Of a stretch of DNA of 64,000 bases, positions 25,420-35,200 are shown piece by piece. The stretch's first letter is position 1. Every line of letters begins with the position of its first letter. Source of the DNA: Acidobacteriota bacterium (GTDB taxonomy: Bacteria; Acidobacteriota; Terriglobia; Terriglobales; Acidobacteriaceae). Under the pieces are notes generated by a model. It searched no databases. It was not told the origin of the DNA and saw only the letters and a list, made by a program, of their open reading frames with translations. The stretch lies in assembly GCA_021803035.1 (NCBI GenBank), contig JAJZME010000058.1, forward strand, positions 1 through 64,000. Reading direction: 5' to 3'. A program made the translations under genes and the position numbers.

Positions 25420-26391
25420 TCACCCCAGCCGCGCGCCGGAGGGCTTCGGCATTCCGCGCAGAAACTCGCCGGCCGCCAGCCGCTTCTTGCCTTCGAGCTG
25501 CACTTCGATCAGCTCCAGCCACGTATCTTCCGCGCAGGCCACGAAAAGCCGCTCGCCCGCAATCCGCATCTCGCCGGGCGCTGCGCTGCCCGCTTCATAC
25601 AGGCTGGGCTCATGCGCAACCGCCATGCGATGCGCGATGAACTTCTTGCCGTCCAGTTCCGCGAATGCGCCGGGCCAGGGCTGAAAGCCGCGCCACCGGT
25701 TGTACAGTTCGGAGGCAGCGCGCGCGGCAAAATCCATGTGTCCATCTTCGCGCTTCAGCATCGGGGCAAATGTTGCATCCGCGTGCTGTTGCGGCCGCGG
25801 GTGGAGGGTTCCACCGGCAAGCCCCTCCAGTGTCTCCACGACCATCGGCGCTCCAGCCGCGGCAAGAACCGGAAACAGATCGGCAGCCGTCTGATCGGGG
25901 GCAATCTCCTGCGTGTGCTGCATCAGAATCGGCCCGGTGTCCAGGCCCTCCTCCAGCAGCATCGTCGTATTTCCGGTCACCGCATCGCCCATCGCCACAG
26001 CCCACTGAATCGGCGCCGCGCCGCGGTACCTGGGCAGCAGCGAAGCGTGCAGATTGATGCAGCCCAGCCGCGGCAGCGCCAGCATCCATGGCGGAATCAG
26101 GCGTCCGTAAGCCACCACCACAATCGCGTCTGGCGCAATCGCCTCAAGCTGGGCGCGCAATTCGGCATTGTTGCGAACTATTTCCGGCTGCATAACCGGC
26201 AATCCGGCGGCCAGTGCGGCCAGCTTCACCGGTGGCGCTGTCATCTGCTTTCCGCGTCCCGCCGGCCTGTCGGGTTGTGAGACAACCAGCGCCACATCAT
26301 GGCCAGCCGCCAGCAGCGCTTCCAGCGTGGGCACCGCAAACTGCGGGGTTCCGCAGAATGCCAGCCGCAACCGTCGCCCCGCGCTTGTCAT
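25420..26391 (-). CDS. fmt: Methionyl-tRNA formyltransferase
   Basis: A 323-residue enzyme that formylates initiator Met-tRNA using 10-formyl-tetrahydrofolate. The N-terminal Rossmann-like domain starts LAFCGTPQFAVPTLEAL, the catalytic block is INLHASLLPRYRGAAPIQWA (Asn, His) and the Asp lies in EEGLDTGPIL; the C-terminal OB-like domain follows from about residue 210. It is 7 bp after def and immediately before rsmB on the minus strand. Length and motifs are standard. Confidence 0.96.
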   Translation of the reverse strand: MTSAGRRLRLAFCGTPQFAVPTLEALLAAGHDVALVVSQPDRPAGRGKQMTAPPVKLAALAAGLPVMQPEIVRNNAELRAQLEAIAPDAIVVVAYGRLIPPWMLALPRLGCINLHASLLPRYRGAAPIQWAVAMGDAVTGNTTMLLEEGLDTGPILMQHTQEIAPDQTAADLFPVLAAAGAPMVVETLEGLAGGTLHPRPQQHADATFAPMLKREDGHMDFAARAASELYNRWRGFQPWPGAFAELDGKKFIAHRMAVAHEPSLYEAGSAAPGEMRIAGERLFVACAEDTWLELIEVQLEGKKRLAAGEFLRGMPKPSGARLG

Positions 26392-26398
26392 GCCCGCC

Positions 26399-26908
26399 TT
26401 ACCACTTGCCTTCGCTCTGCAGTTTGCGAATTTTGCGCAGGTTCAGATTACGCTTCAGGGCGCTCATGCGGAAGATGAACAGGATCCCGTCCAGGTGGTC
26501 GATTTCGTGCTGGAAGGCGCGCGAGAGCAACTCTTCCCCATCCATCTCGAACCATTTGCCGTCCTGGTCCTGCGCGCGCACGCGCACCTTGGCCGCCCGC
26601 GAAATCCTTTCCCGAATCTCGGGGAAGCTCAGGCAGCCCTCTTCTTCATACTGCTTGCCCTCGCGGTGAATGACCTCCGGGTTGATGAGCGCGATCTTCT
26701 GCGCCGGATCCTGGCCCAGGCTCAGGTCGACCACGGTCACGCGCTTGGCCACGCCCACCTGCTGCGCCGCCAGCCCGATGCCCTTCGAGGCATACATGGT
26801 CTCGAACAGGTCCGCCACAAACTGGCGCAGCTCATCGTTGAATTCGGTTACCGGCTCGCCCGGTTGCTGCAGCACCGGCTCCGGATATTTCACAATCTTC
26901 AGGATCAT
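26399..26908 (-). CDS. def: Peptide deformylase
   Basis: A 169-residue metalloenzyme that removes the formyl group from new proteins. All three motifs are intact: GIGLAAQQVG, EEGCLSFPEIR (metal Cys) and FQHEIDHLDG (two metal His and the catalytic Glu). It lies between aroC (9 bp upstream) and fmt (7 bp downstream), all on the minus strand, so aroC-def-fmt-rsmB are probably one transcript. Confidence 0.97.
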   Translation of the reverse strand: MILKIVKYPEPVLQQPGEPVTEFNDELRQFVADLFETMYASKGIGLAAQQVGVAKRVTVVDLSLGQDPAQKIALINPEVIHREGKQYEEEGCLSFPEIRERISRAAKVRVRAQDQDGKWFEMDGEELLSRAFQHEIDHLDGILFIFRMSALKRNLNLRKIRKLQSEGKW

Positions 26909-26917
26909 CTTGGTTGG

Positions 26918-28096
26918 TCAATATCTCCGTATCTGTTCGATGTAACCGTCGAAATTCCGCTTCAATTCCAACAGCGAATCTCCACCGAACTTCTCCGCCA
27001 CCACCCGCGCCATGACCAGCGCCACCATCGCCTCGGCGGCCACGCCCGCGGCCGGAACCACGCAAATGTCGCTGCGCTCGTAACTTGCGCTGGTGGGCTC
27101 CCGCGTGTCGAAACGCACCGACTCCAGCGGCCGCCGCAGCGTCGAGATCGGCTTCAAATAGCCGCGCACCACCACGTCTTCGCCGTTCGAGGTGCCGCCT
27201 TCCAGGCCGCCGGCGTTGTTGTGCGGCCGGGTAAAGCGCGTCGGCTTGCCCTCGTCCTGCGCGGCGTAATGGATCGGATCGTGCACCCTGGACCCAAACG
27301 ATTCCGCCGCCGTCACTCCGCGGCCAATTTCCACCGCCTTGACCGCCTGCAGGCTCATCACCGCCCAGGCCAGCAGCCCATCCAGCCGCTCATCCCAGTT
27401 GGCATAGGTGCCCAGGCCGGCGGGCACATGGTGCGCCACCACCTCGAAGACGCCGTTCACCGTATCCCCGGTGCGCGACGCCTCTTCCACTTCTTCCTTC
27501 ATGCGCGCTTCGGTTTCCGCGTCGACACAGGCCAACACCACCTCGTCTTTGCCGGCCAGCGCCACAATCTCATCCCACTCAGCCGTCCGCGCCAGCTCCA
27601 CGCGCCCCACGCGGATCACGTGGCTCAGCACCTCGATGCCCACCGCGCGCAGCAGCAGCTTGGCAAAGGCTCCGGCGGCCACGCGCGCCGTCGACTCCCG
27701 CGCCGAAGCCCGCTCCAGCACATACCGCGCATCGGCAAAGTTGTACTTGAGAGCACCGGCCAGATCGGCATGGCCCGGCCGCGGCGAGGCAACTGCCTGA
27801 TGCTTGGCCGGATCACCCGCCTCAACCGGCAGTCTTTCCTCCCAGTTCTTCCAGTCGCGGTTCACAATCTCAATGGCAATGGGTGAACCGATGGTCTTGC
27901 CGTGCCGCACGCCGCTGAGCACATGCGCCTTGTCCGTTTCAATCTTCATGCGGCCACCGCGGCCATAGCCCTGCTGCCGCCGCCAAAGCTCGCGGTTCAC
28001 AAAATCCAGATCGACGGGAACGCCGGCAGGCATGCCCGAGACGAGCGCAATCAGGCTCTCGCCATGAGATTCGCCGGCCGTGGAGAAGCGGATCAT
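26918..28096 (-). CDS. aroC: Chorismate synthase
   Basis: A 392-residue FMN-dependent enzyme that makes chorismate from EPSP, the last step of the shikimate pathway. Signatures are MIRFSTAGESHG at the start, GRGGRMKIE, SPRPGHADLAGALKY, RASARESTARVAAGA and the C-terminal FDTREPTSASYERSD. ATG 28096 begins exactly at the family N terminus; a longer frame from 28123 adds nine unrelated residues. It is the first gene of the aroC-def-fmt-rsmB run. Confidence 0.96.
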   Translation of the reverse strand: MIRFSTAGESHGESLIALVSGMPAGVPVDLDFVNRELWRRQQGYGRGGRMKIETDKAHVLSGVRHGKTIGSPIAIEIVNRDWKNWEERLPVEAGDPAKHQAVASPRPGHADLAGALKYNFADARYVLERASARESTARVAAGAFAKLLLRAVGIEVLSHVIRVGRVELARTAEWDEIVALAGKDEVVLACVDAETEARMKEEVEEASRTGDTVNGVFEVVAHHVPAGLGTYANWDERLDGLLAWAVMSLQAVKAVEIGRGVTAAESFGSRVHDPIHYAAQDEGKPTRFTRPHNNAGGLEGGTSNGEDVVVRGYLKPISTLRRPLESVRFDTREPTSASYERSDICVVPAAGVAAEAMVALVMARVVAEKFGGDSLLELKRNFDGYIEQIRRY

Positions 28097-28126
28097 ATTG
28101 ATTCCATTGTAACGGAGCGGCAAGTC

Positions 28127-28180
28127 TGCAAGTCAGCGGGCTGGCAGCCAACCCGCTAACTTGCTGACCCGCCAACGCGC
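28127..28180. repeat. REP-like intergenic repeat
   Basis: A short block of GC-rich words between aroC and the EVE gene. AGCGGGCTGGC and GCCAACCCGCT form an imperfect hairpin, and on the minus strand it contains GTTAGCGGGTTGGC, which recurs at about 53394-53407. It looks like a dispersed intergenic palindrome; it may also end the transcript upstream of the EVE gene. Confidence 0.45.
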
Positions 28181-28219
28181 TATTCCCATGCTTCCGGCCC
28201 CTCGCATAGGATGAACGTC

Positions 28220-28600
28220 ATGCCCTGCTTCCTCTTCAAAACCGAGCCCGGCGTTTACTCCTTCGACGATTTCCTCCGCGACCAGGAGACCATCTGGGAT
28301 GGCGTAACCAACCCATCCGCCGTCAAGCACTTGCGCGAGATGAAACCTGGCGCGAAGTGGATCTTCTACCATACCGGCGACGAGCGCACCGCCGTCGGCA
28401 CCGGAACGGTGGTCAGCGTCGACGCCGCCGATCCCAAAGTCCCCATCGTCAAGGTGAAGGTGGGCAAACGCCTCAAGAACCCCAAGACCCTGGCCGCCAT
28501 CAAGGCCCAGAAGCTCTTTGCCGACTCGCCCCTGGTCAAAATCGGCCGCCTCTCGGTCGTTCCGCTGACTGAGGAGCAATGGGACTGGTTTTTGAGCTAA
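28220..28600 (+). CDS. EVE domain protein
   Basis: A 126-residue single-domain EVE protein. The family start PCFLFKTEPGVYSFDDFLRD, the WDGVTNPSAVKHLREMKPG block, FYHTGDERTAVGTGTVVSV and the end LTEEQWDWFL are all present. EVE domains are PUA-like folds that bind modified bases in DNA or RNA; bacterial members are linked to modified-DNA defence or tRNA metabolism. The start at 28220 has AGGA eight bases upstream; ATG 28211 in the same frame is the alternative. It stands alone between aroC (divergent) and a toxin-antitoxin pair. Confidence 0.92.
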   Translation: MPCFLFKTEPGVYSFDDFLRDQETIWDGVTNPSAVKHLREMKPGAKWIFYHTGDERTAVGTGTVVSVDAADPKVPIVKVKVGKRLKNPKTLAAIKAQKLFADSPLVKIGRLSVVPLTEEQWDWFLS

Positions 28601-28625
28601 TTCTCCTTGCCTTACACCCTTATTT

Positions 28626-28646
28626 CAGGATATATTACAGGATATA
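28626..28646 (+). promoter_or_regulatory. Tandem operator-like repeats before the antitoxin gene
   Basis: Two direct copies of CAGGATATA at 28626-28634 and 28638-28646, 12 bp apart, overlap a TATATT -10-like box and run into an AAGGAGG ribosome-binding site (28646-28652). Placement suggests binding by the antitoxin or toxin-antitoxin complex for autorepression, which is usual for this type of operon. Confidence 0.45.
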
Positions 28647-28656
28647 AGGAGGCGTT

Positions 28657-28953
28657 ATGCATACTACTTCGCAGGCGCGTGCAGTGAAGAATTACCGCAA
28701 ACGCCTCAGCAAACGGGGTATGGCGCGGTTCGAGGTAATGGGTCTGGAGGCAGATCGCGAGCTGATCCGCGCATTCGCGCGCAGGCTGGCTGAAAACGAC
28801 CCTGAGGCAGCGGAGATCCGGGTATCCGTCCGCAACAAAATCACCCCTGCCACCAGCAGGAAGGGCGGCGTTCTTGCGGCGCTCCGTCAATGGCCTCTTG
28901 CCGAACTGAACCTGACGCGGCCTTACACTGAAGGACGAAAGATCGACCTGTGA
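28657..28953 (+). CDS. VapB-like antitoxin
   Basis: A 98-residue basic protein directly before a PIN-domain toxin gene. The N-terminal part (RAVKNYRKRLSKRGMARFEV and EADRELIRAFARRLAEND) resembles a ribbon-helix-helix-type DNA-binding segment, and the C-terminal tail (LAELNLTRPYTEGRKIDL) looks like the toxin-wrapping region of VapB-type antitoxins. The family name is uncertain. The stop overlaps the GTG start of the toxin gene by 4 bp, and AAGGAGG precedes the ATG. Confidence 0.72.
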   Translation: MHTTSQARAVKNYRKRLSKRGMARFEVMGLEADRELIRAFARRLAENDPEAAEIRVSVRNKITPATSRKGGVLAALRQWPLAELNLTRPYTEGRKIDL

Positions 28954-29375
28954 GCCATTACCTGCTCGATACCAACATCCTCAGCAATCCCACCAAACCT
29001 GAGCCCTCGGCTACCTTGACGGCGTGGCTTGCGGAACAGGCCGATGAAGATCTGTTTATTGCCTCGCTCACCGTAGCTGAAATCTGGTGCGGGATACGGG
29101 AAACACCAGCGGGCAAAAGGCGCACCGAATTGGAACGTTGGTTCGCGGGGCCAACTGGACCGCAATCGCTCTTTGCCGGGCGAATTCTTGCTTTCGATGA
29201 ATTAGCCGGGGTCATCTGGGGACGTTTGATGGCCGAAGGAAAAATCGCCGGACGCCCCCGCAGTGCGCTCGATATGATCCTGGCCGCCATCGCTGAAGCC
29301 AATGACTGCATCCTTGTCACAGGCAACGAAAAGCACTTTCAGGGTTTGAAATTCATCAACCCTATGAGGTCCTAA
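28950..29375 (+). CDS. VapC-type PIN domain ribonuclease toxin
   Basis: A 141-residue PIN-domain protein. The acidic residues expected for Mg-dependent RNase activity are present: Asp in LLDTNILSN, Glu in SLTVAEIWCGI, Asp in SALDMILAAIA, and a further N/D region in NDCILVTGNEKHF. It starts with GTG at 28950 overlapping the antitoxin gene, the normal order for vapBC. VapC toxins cleave tRNA or rRNA; the target here is unknown. Confidence 0.92.
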   Translation: MSHYLLDTNILSNPTKPEPSATLTAWLAEQADEDLFIASLTVAEIWCGIRETPAGKRRTELERWFAGPTGPQSLFAGRILAFDELAGVIWGRLMAEGKIAGRPRSALDMILAAIAEANDCILVTGNEKHFQGLKFINPMRS

Positions 29376-29392
29376 GTAGACGCGAGATTTTT

Positions 29393-30385
29393 TTACTCGC
29401 TCTCTCCCAGCCACCGCTTCGTATTCAGCAGCTGCCGGTTATCCAGCGACCACACCTTGTTGGTGAGTTCGCCGGCGCCTTTGCCCTCCCGCGCCGACCG
29501 CTCGAACTCGCTGGTCACCGCCTGCATCTTGGCGTCCAGGTCATCGATGAAGTTCAGCGCCAGCGCCTCGGCGGTCATGGGCAGCTTGGGAGAGCCGAAC
29601 TCCAGCTTGCCGTGGTGCGAAAGGATCATGTGCAGCACCAGCGTCCGCAGCCGGTCCGGAAACCCGGGCAGCCCGGCGATGGTCTTTTCCACCAGGTCCA
29701 CGCCCATCTGGATGTGGCCCAGCAGCACGCCCTCCACGGTGTAGTCGAAGCCTGTCGTCCACATCAGCTCGCGCACTTTGCCAATGTCATGCAGGATTAC
29801 GCCCGTCACCAGCAGGTCGCGGTCCAGCAGCGGGTAATGCGCAGCCACTTTGTCCGCCAGCCCCAGCAGACTCACCACGTGCTCCAGCAGCCCGCCCAGC
29901 CAGGCGTGATGAAGCTGCCGCGCCGCGGGCGCTTCGCGGTAAGCCTGCGCCAGTTCCGGATCGGACAGCAGCGCCACCAGCAACCGCTTCAGGTCGGCGT
30001 TCGTCATGCTCTCCATGCTCGCCTGCAACCGGCTCCAAAGCTCGTCCACGTCGTACGCGGTTGCGGGCAGCATGTCCGCCCTGTCCGCCTCGCCGCCCTG
30101 CGTCTTGCGCAGTTGGTCGATCTTCACCTGCAGCCGGTCGTCGAACCGCGAGATGCAGCCCCGCACCTTCACCATGTCGCCGCGCTCAAAGTCCTTCGCG
30201 ATGCGCGCATCGCCAGGATCCCATATGCGCCCTTCCACCTGGCCGGTTTTATCGCCCAGAATCAGGTTCAGATAGGGCTTGTTTGTCTTCGTCATGCGCT
30301 GCTGCTTGCTCAGAACCAGAAAATAGCCGTCGAAGACCCTGCCCTCGTCGAAAGAAGCCAGGTCGGAGATATAGATGTCCTTCAT
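29393..30385 (-). CDS. HD-domain 3'-5' exoribonuclease, YhaM type
   Basis: A 330-residue protein with an N-terminal OB-fold nucleic-acid-binding domain (about residues 10-100, FDGYFLVLSKQQRMTKTNKPYL, GQVEGRIWD) and an HD phosphohydrolase domain (about 160-300). HD motifs are LEHVVSLLGLAD, GVILHDIGKVREL and MILSHHGKLEFGSP. OB plus HD is the layout of YhaM, a 3'-5' exoribonuclease of Bacillus. ATG 30385 has GAGGG upstream; the frame to 30475 is not supported. It is convergent with the vapBC pair and is not obviously in an operon. Confidence 0.87.
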   Translation of the reverse strand: MKDIYISDLASFDEGRVFDGYFLVLSKQQRMTKTNKPYLNLILGDKTGQVEGRIWDPGDARIAKDFERGDMVKVRGCISRFDDRLQVKIDQLRKTQGGEADRADMLPATAYDVDELWSRLQASMESMTNADLKRLLVALLSDPELAQAYREAPAARQLHHAWLGGLLEHVVSLLGLADKVAAHYPLLDRDLLVTGVILHDIGKVRELMWTTGFDYTVEGVLLGHIQMGVDLVEKTIAGLPGFPDRLRTLVLHMILSHHGKLEFGSPKLPMTAEALALNFIDDLDAKMQAVTSEFERSAREGKGAGELTNKVWSLDNRQLLNTKRWLGESE

Positions 30386-30529
30386 CAATGCGCCCTCAAT
30401 TTTAAGAAGCAGGTGCTGAAAAGCGGGGTGGTTCCATCCCGCCGAACAAGTGCCAGGCATGCAGGCACCGGCCACCAGACCGCAACGCGGCTCAAGAATA
30501 CCACGCCGGCGGATGCGGCCCGGCCGGCT

Positions 30530-32014
30530 TCATCTCCGCGTCACGGCAGCGCGCAACTTGCCCACCGCCGCAGCGGCTGCAATCCCGCCCCACACAAAGA
30601 GAATGGGAAAAAACTCCAGCGTATAACGGGTTTCCGGTGCGCCAATGGTGAGCAGCAGGGCGCAGCGCAGCACAACATAAGCCAGCAACGGCGCCCACAC
30701 GCGCGGCCGCAGGCAAAGCCCGGCGATCCCCAGCAGCAGATAGAACACGTTCAGCGCCGCATAGGCCCAACTGAAGCAGGTATCGAAGGGATGGCGCGAG
30801 TATGCCCACCAGCGCGTGGCGACAGGCAGGTTCTCCACCCTCGGGCGAAACACCATATCCATCAGCCGCCCCAGCGGCAGCCAAAGATAGTAGCGCAGCG
30901 GATGGGCGCGGATGCGCTCCTGGGCCAGCCGGGCAAAGCGCGCGTCCACCGCCGGGGAAAGGTCATTATGGTCTCTTCTGTAGTCAGCGGCCAGTGCAAT
31001 GGTCTCCGCCCTCTGGGCGGGCGAATCGAAGGCCCGGCTGGGCAAATCATTGACGTCGAACGGCTCTCCGGGAACGTTCCAATAAATCTGGTAGGTCGAA
31101 GCAAAATCCAGGCTCCAGGTCTTGTACCAACGCTGCCAGCCCGGATAACTGGACTCGTCCGGATCGTTGGCGTAGCGCGGCGCCAGCGGCTGCAAGACGT
31201 GGAAAACGCGCCAGTTGCGCCATGTCCAGGCAGCGAAGGGCGCGAGCGCCAGCAACACACCGGCCAGCACCATGCGGGCCAGTCTTCTGCGCGGAACCGC
31301 CTTTGCCGGCCATCCCATCACCAGCGCGGGCGCAAACGCCACCGCAATCAGCGCTCCGTCCGGCCGCAGCAGGGCGGCAAAGACAACCGCGAAGGTGAAC
31401 CAGAGCGCATTGGCCCAGCCAGGCCCGCCGCCCTGCAGGCCGGAACCTGCCGGCGAGGTCCCAGGCAAATCCCGGAACCGGGCCATCGCCCACATGGCCA
31501 GCGCCAGCGCAAACAGCGTAGGAGTCTCGGTCAATAGCGCAATGCTGTAGGAGGCCGTGAAGGGACAAAGGGCGGCCAGCCAAAGCGTGCCCAGCGCCGC
31601 GGCCCGGCTCAGTGCCGGGGGCGCAACCCGCCGCGCAAACTCCGCCAGCAGCACGCACCCCAGTAACTCCAGCACAATCTGCACATAGACCACCGCCGCG
31701 TCGTTTTCCATGCCGAACAGGCGGAAGCAAAGCGCCAGAAACAGCGGGTAGCCGGGCAGCCGAATCAGCGTGGGGCGCAAGACGCCATGCACAGTGGCAA
31801 AGGCATAGACCCCGTGCCGCAGCATGTTTCTGGCCAGCCCGCCATAGACCAGCGTGTCTCCGCTGGAATAGAAGATCTCCTTGAGCATCCAAAGGCGCAG
31901 CGCCAGCCCGGCGGCCAACGCCGGCGCATACCGGAGCACCGTGCGCGCACCTTGGGACACACGTACGTCCCGCGCAAAAATCAAGCTCGCCCGGCCTTCC
32001 GGAGTGTTTTTCAT
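30530..32014 (-). CDS. ArnT/GT39-like membrane glycosyltransferase
   Basis: A 494-residue protein with about ten transmembrane helices and a large loop near residues 265-375. The N-terminal half has SSGDTLVYGGLARNMLRHG, where the Asp sits in the first extracytoplasmic loop as in PMT/ArnT-type polyprenol-phosphate-dependent glycosyltransferases, then RPTLIRLPGYPLFLAL. This family moves a sugar from a lipid carrier to lipid A, protein or polymer outside the membrane. ATG 32014 was chosen because the frame to 32158 begins with a low-complexity stretch. It is divergent from the polysaccharide synthase gene at 32266, so a shared task in surface glycan assembly is plausible but unproven. Confidence 0.78.
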   Translation of the reverse strand: MKNTPEGRASLIFARDVRVSQGARTVLRYAPALAAGLALRLWMLKEIFYSSGDTLVYGGLARNMLRHGVYAFATVHGVLRPTLIRLPGYPLFLALCFRLFGMENDAAVVYVQIVLELLGCVLLAEFARRVAPPALSRAAALGTLWLAALCPFTASYSIALLTETPTLFALALAMWAMARFRDLPGTSPAGSGLQGGGPGWANALWFTFAVVFAALLRPDGALIAVAFAPALVMGWPAKAVPRRRLARMVLAGVLLALAPFAAWTWRNWRVFHVLQPLAPRYANDPDESSYPGWQRWYKTWSLDFASTYQIYWNVPGEPFDVNDLPSRAFDSPAQRAETIALAADYRRDHNDLSPAVDARFARLAQERIRAHPLRYYLWLPLGRLMDMVFRPRVENLPVATRWWAYSRHPFDTCFSWAYAALNVFYLLLGIAGLCLRPRVWAPLLAYVVLRCALLLTIGAPETRYTLEFFPILFVWGGIAAAAAVGKLRAAVTRR

Positions 32015-32265
32015 AACCTGCGTTAAGTTGCCAGTAAGTCTACACGGGTTTTTGTTTGCGTGGTAACAGGATGGACGAGCCATAAGACGCGCCAGGTCCC
32101 CGGCGCCGGAGCGGGGCGGGGCGGGAGATTTTTCGCCTTGGGGCGGATTCTGCCGCAATTCCAGGCTTCAGGTCTTGGTCGTTACAGGATAAGATGAAAG
32201 TAACACCCCCTTTGTACGTTAGTTAGGCCCGGTGAATTCAGGGATACATGCGGCAATAGCAACGG

Positions 32266-35200
32266 ATGCCCGACCGACAGATTTTCTTCGATCCCCATCG
32301 CAAGCGCTGGAGGCGTCTGCGCCGCGTTATTGACATTGCGGCCGTGCTCTTCACACTGGTCATGGTTGGATTCATCTTCAATGTGCTCCACAACCAGCGC
32401 CTGCCCGAGCTTCTGCTGCCTGTTCCCAAACATAACTACAAGGCGCTGCCTGATCGCTCTCCGTTGCTGCGCATCCGGAGCAGGCGTCTGGATCATCGCA
32501 AGACCTCCCGCATGCCTTCCGACATTACCTTGAACACCGGTGAAGGCTTGCGCGCCGCATTCTACGCGCCCGATGACGCCGCCAGCTACTCGTCGCTCAA
32601 AGAGCACATCCATCAGCTCGACATGGTCTTTCCGGTGTGGCTTCATGTGGACTCGCCCAACGCAACGCTTATGGAAATGGGCTACAACAACCTGCACGAG
32701 TACCCGGTGATCGAAGGCGGCAAGGTACACGATCCCGACTATCTCAACAAGGTCAAGAATGTTGTTGTAGCGGCGCGGGTAGACACCGAAATCTTTCCCC
32801 TGATCAACAACTACAATCCGCAGACACAAAACTGGGATACCGGCCTCGGCGCCGTGCTGCAGAATGACGCAAAGAGCGCCGCGCTGGTCGCCCAGATCAT
32901 GCGCTTCCTTTCGGCCGATCCGGTCTATCGCGGCATTTCCCTGGACTTCGAGAGCCTGCCCGGCAACTCCGGCCAGGCTTACCTGAATTTCATTGCGGCG
33001 CTCTACGCCCAGATGCATCCCCGCAACCTGCGCCTCTACGTCAATGTGCCTGTGGCCACCAGCGCCGGCGATTTGAAAGCCATCGCCGCCAACTCCGACG
33101 GCATCATTCTCATGGACTACGACCAGCACGAGGTGGACAGCAATCCCGGCCCCATCGCCAGCCAGGATTGGTTCGTCTCCAACCTCATGCGCGTGTTGAA
33201 GATCGTGCCCAGGCAGAAGCTCATCTGTGGCATCGGCAATTACGGCTACGACTGGACCATGTCCATTCCCAACCCCAAAGACCGCAGGCACCACAAGCCC
33301 GAGGTCCTCTACACCGCGGATCTTCCCGTCTCCGAAGCCTGGCAGGAGGCTTCCGACGCCCAGGCCGATATCGACCTCGACGAGTACTCGCTCAATCCCC
33401 ACTTCGAGTACATCGACGAGGACAACAACCAGCGCCATGTGGTCTGGTTCCTCGACGGCGTTACGGTCCTCGATGAGATGCGCGCCGCGCGCGAACTGGG
33501 CATCCAGACCTTCGCGCTCTGGCGCCTGGGCGAAGAAGACAGCTCGCTGTGGAACATCTGGGACAAGCCCATGGCGCCCAATGCGGTGAACCAGCTTGCT
33601 GTCGTTCAGCCCGGCCACGAAGTTGACACGGAAGGTGTGGGTGACATCATGCGTGTCGTCGGGCTGCCGCATCCCGGCAAACGCACCGTTACCGTCGACA
33701 CCAGCGAACCGGATCCGCGCAAGCGGCTCATTGTCGATGAGCACATGGTTGTCTACCCGCAGACCTACACCATCCAGGAGTACGGCTACCATCCCGGTGA
33801 AGTTGCGCTCTCCTTTGACGATGGGCCCGATCCGCGCTGGACTCCCAAGATTCTCGACATCCTCAAAGAGAAGCACGTCCCGGGCACGTTCTTCGAGATC
33901 GGCGACGAGGCCGCCAACAACATCGGCCTCATGCAGCGCGTCTATCGCGACGGCAACGAGATCGGCAGCCACACCTGGTCGCACCCTGACATCAGCGAGA
34001 TTTCGCCGCGCGAGCTCGATCTTCAGGTTGAGCTGACCGAGCGCCTCTTCGAGAGCAAGCTCGGTGTCCAGCCCCTCTTTATCCGCCCGCCCTACGACAT
34101 CGACGAAGAGCCCGACACCGACGATCAGGCCGCTCCGGTGGTTCGCATTCAGAAGATGGGCCTGACCATCATCGGCAACAAGATCGACACCAACGACTGG
34201 AACGAGCACCCCCGCAAGACGCCCCAGGACATCATCAATTTGGTGCTCAGCCAGTTGCGGTCCATGAAGACCAAGCCGCAGTTCCAGGGCTCCATCATCC
34301 TCATGCACGATGGCGGCGGCGACCGCTCGGTCACGGTGGAATCGCTGGGTCCGTTAATTGACGCGCTGCGCGCCCGCGGCTACAAGTTCGTTCCCGTCTC
34401 CGCGCTCATGGGCAAGACTCGGGCCCAGGTCATGCCCAGGCTGACCTTCCACCAGTATCTGCGCACCATTCCCGACTCCATCGCCTTTTCCTGCGTGGCC
34501 ATCGTCGAGAAGTTCATCGTTTGGGTCTTCTTCCTGGGCGACATCCTCATGAGCCTGCGCTTCCTCTTCATCGGGATTCTCGCCATCATCGATCGCCTGC
34601 GCAAGCCCATGCGCCAGGCCGCGCCCGGCTACTACCCGCGCGTCGCCGTCCTCATTCCCGCCTACAACGAAGAGGCGGTTATCGTCCGCACCATCCGCTC
34701 CGTCCTCAACTCCGACTATCACAATCTCCACGTCATCGTCATCGACGACGGCTCCAGGGACCGCACCGCCGCGGTCGCGCGCGAAGCTTACGCCGCCGAG
34801 ATCGCCGAGGGCCGCGTCGCCGTGCTGAGCAAGCACAATGAAGGCAAGGCCGCCGCGCTCAACTACGCGCTCAACAACTTTGTCGCCGAAGAGATCTACG
34901 TGGGCATCGACGCCGACACCGTGATTGCCGCCGACGCCATCTCCAGGCTCATCCCCCACTTCCAGGACCCCAAAATCGGCGCCATGGCCGGCAACGCCAA
35001 GGTGGGCAACCGCGTCAATCTCTGGACCCGCTGGCAGGCGCTCGAATACATCACCAGCCAGAACTTCGAGCGCCGCGCCCTCGACCTGTTCCACATCGTC
35101 ACCGTAGTTCCCGGCGCCATCGGCGCCTGGCGCACCGCCGCCGTCAAAGCTGTTGGCGGCTATCCGCAGGAGACTGTTGCCGAAGACGCCGACCTCACCA

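Noticed and set aside
32182..34308. A 708-codon antisense frame inside the GH18-CE4-GT2 gene, and similar long antisense frames elsewhere (for example 34354-35637, 37845-39110, 44838-46250)
   Set aside because: They are complementary-frame shadows of GC-rich codons; the sense strands carry complete families with catalytic motifs.
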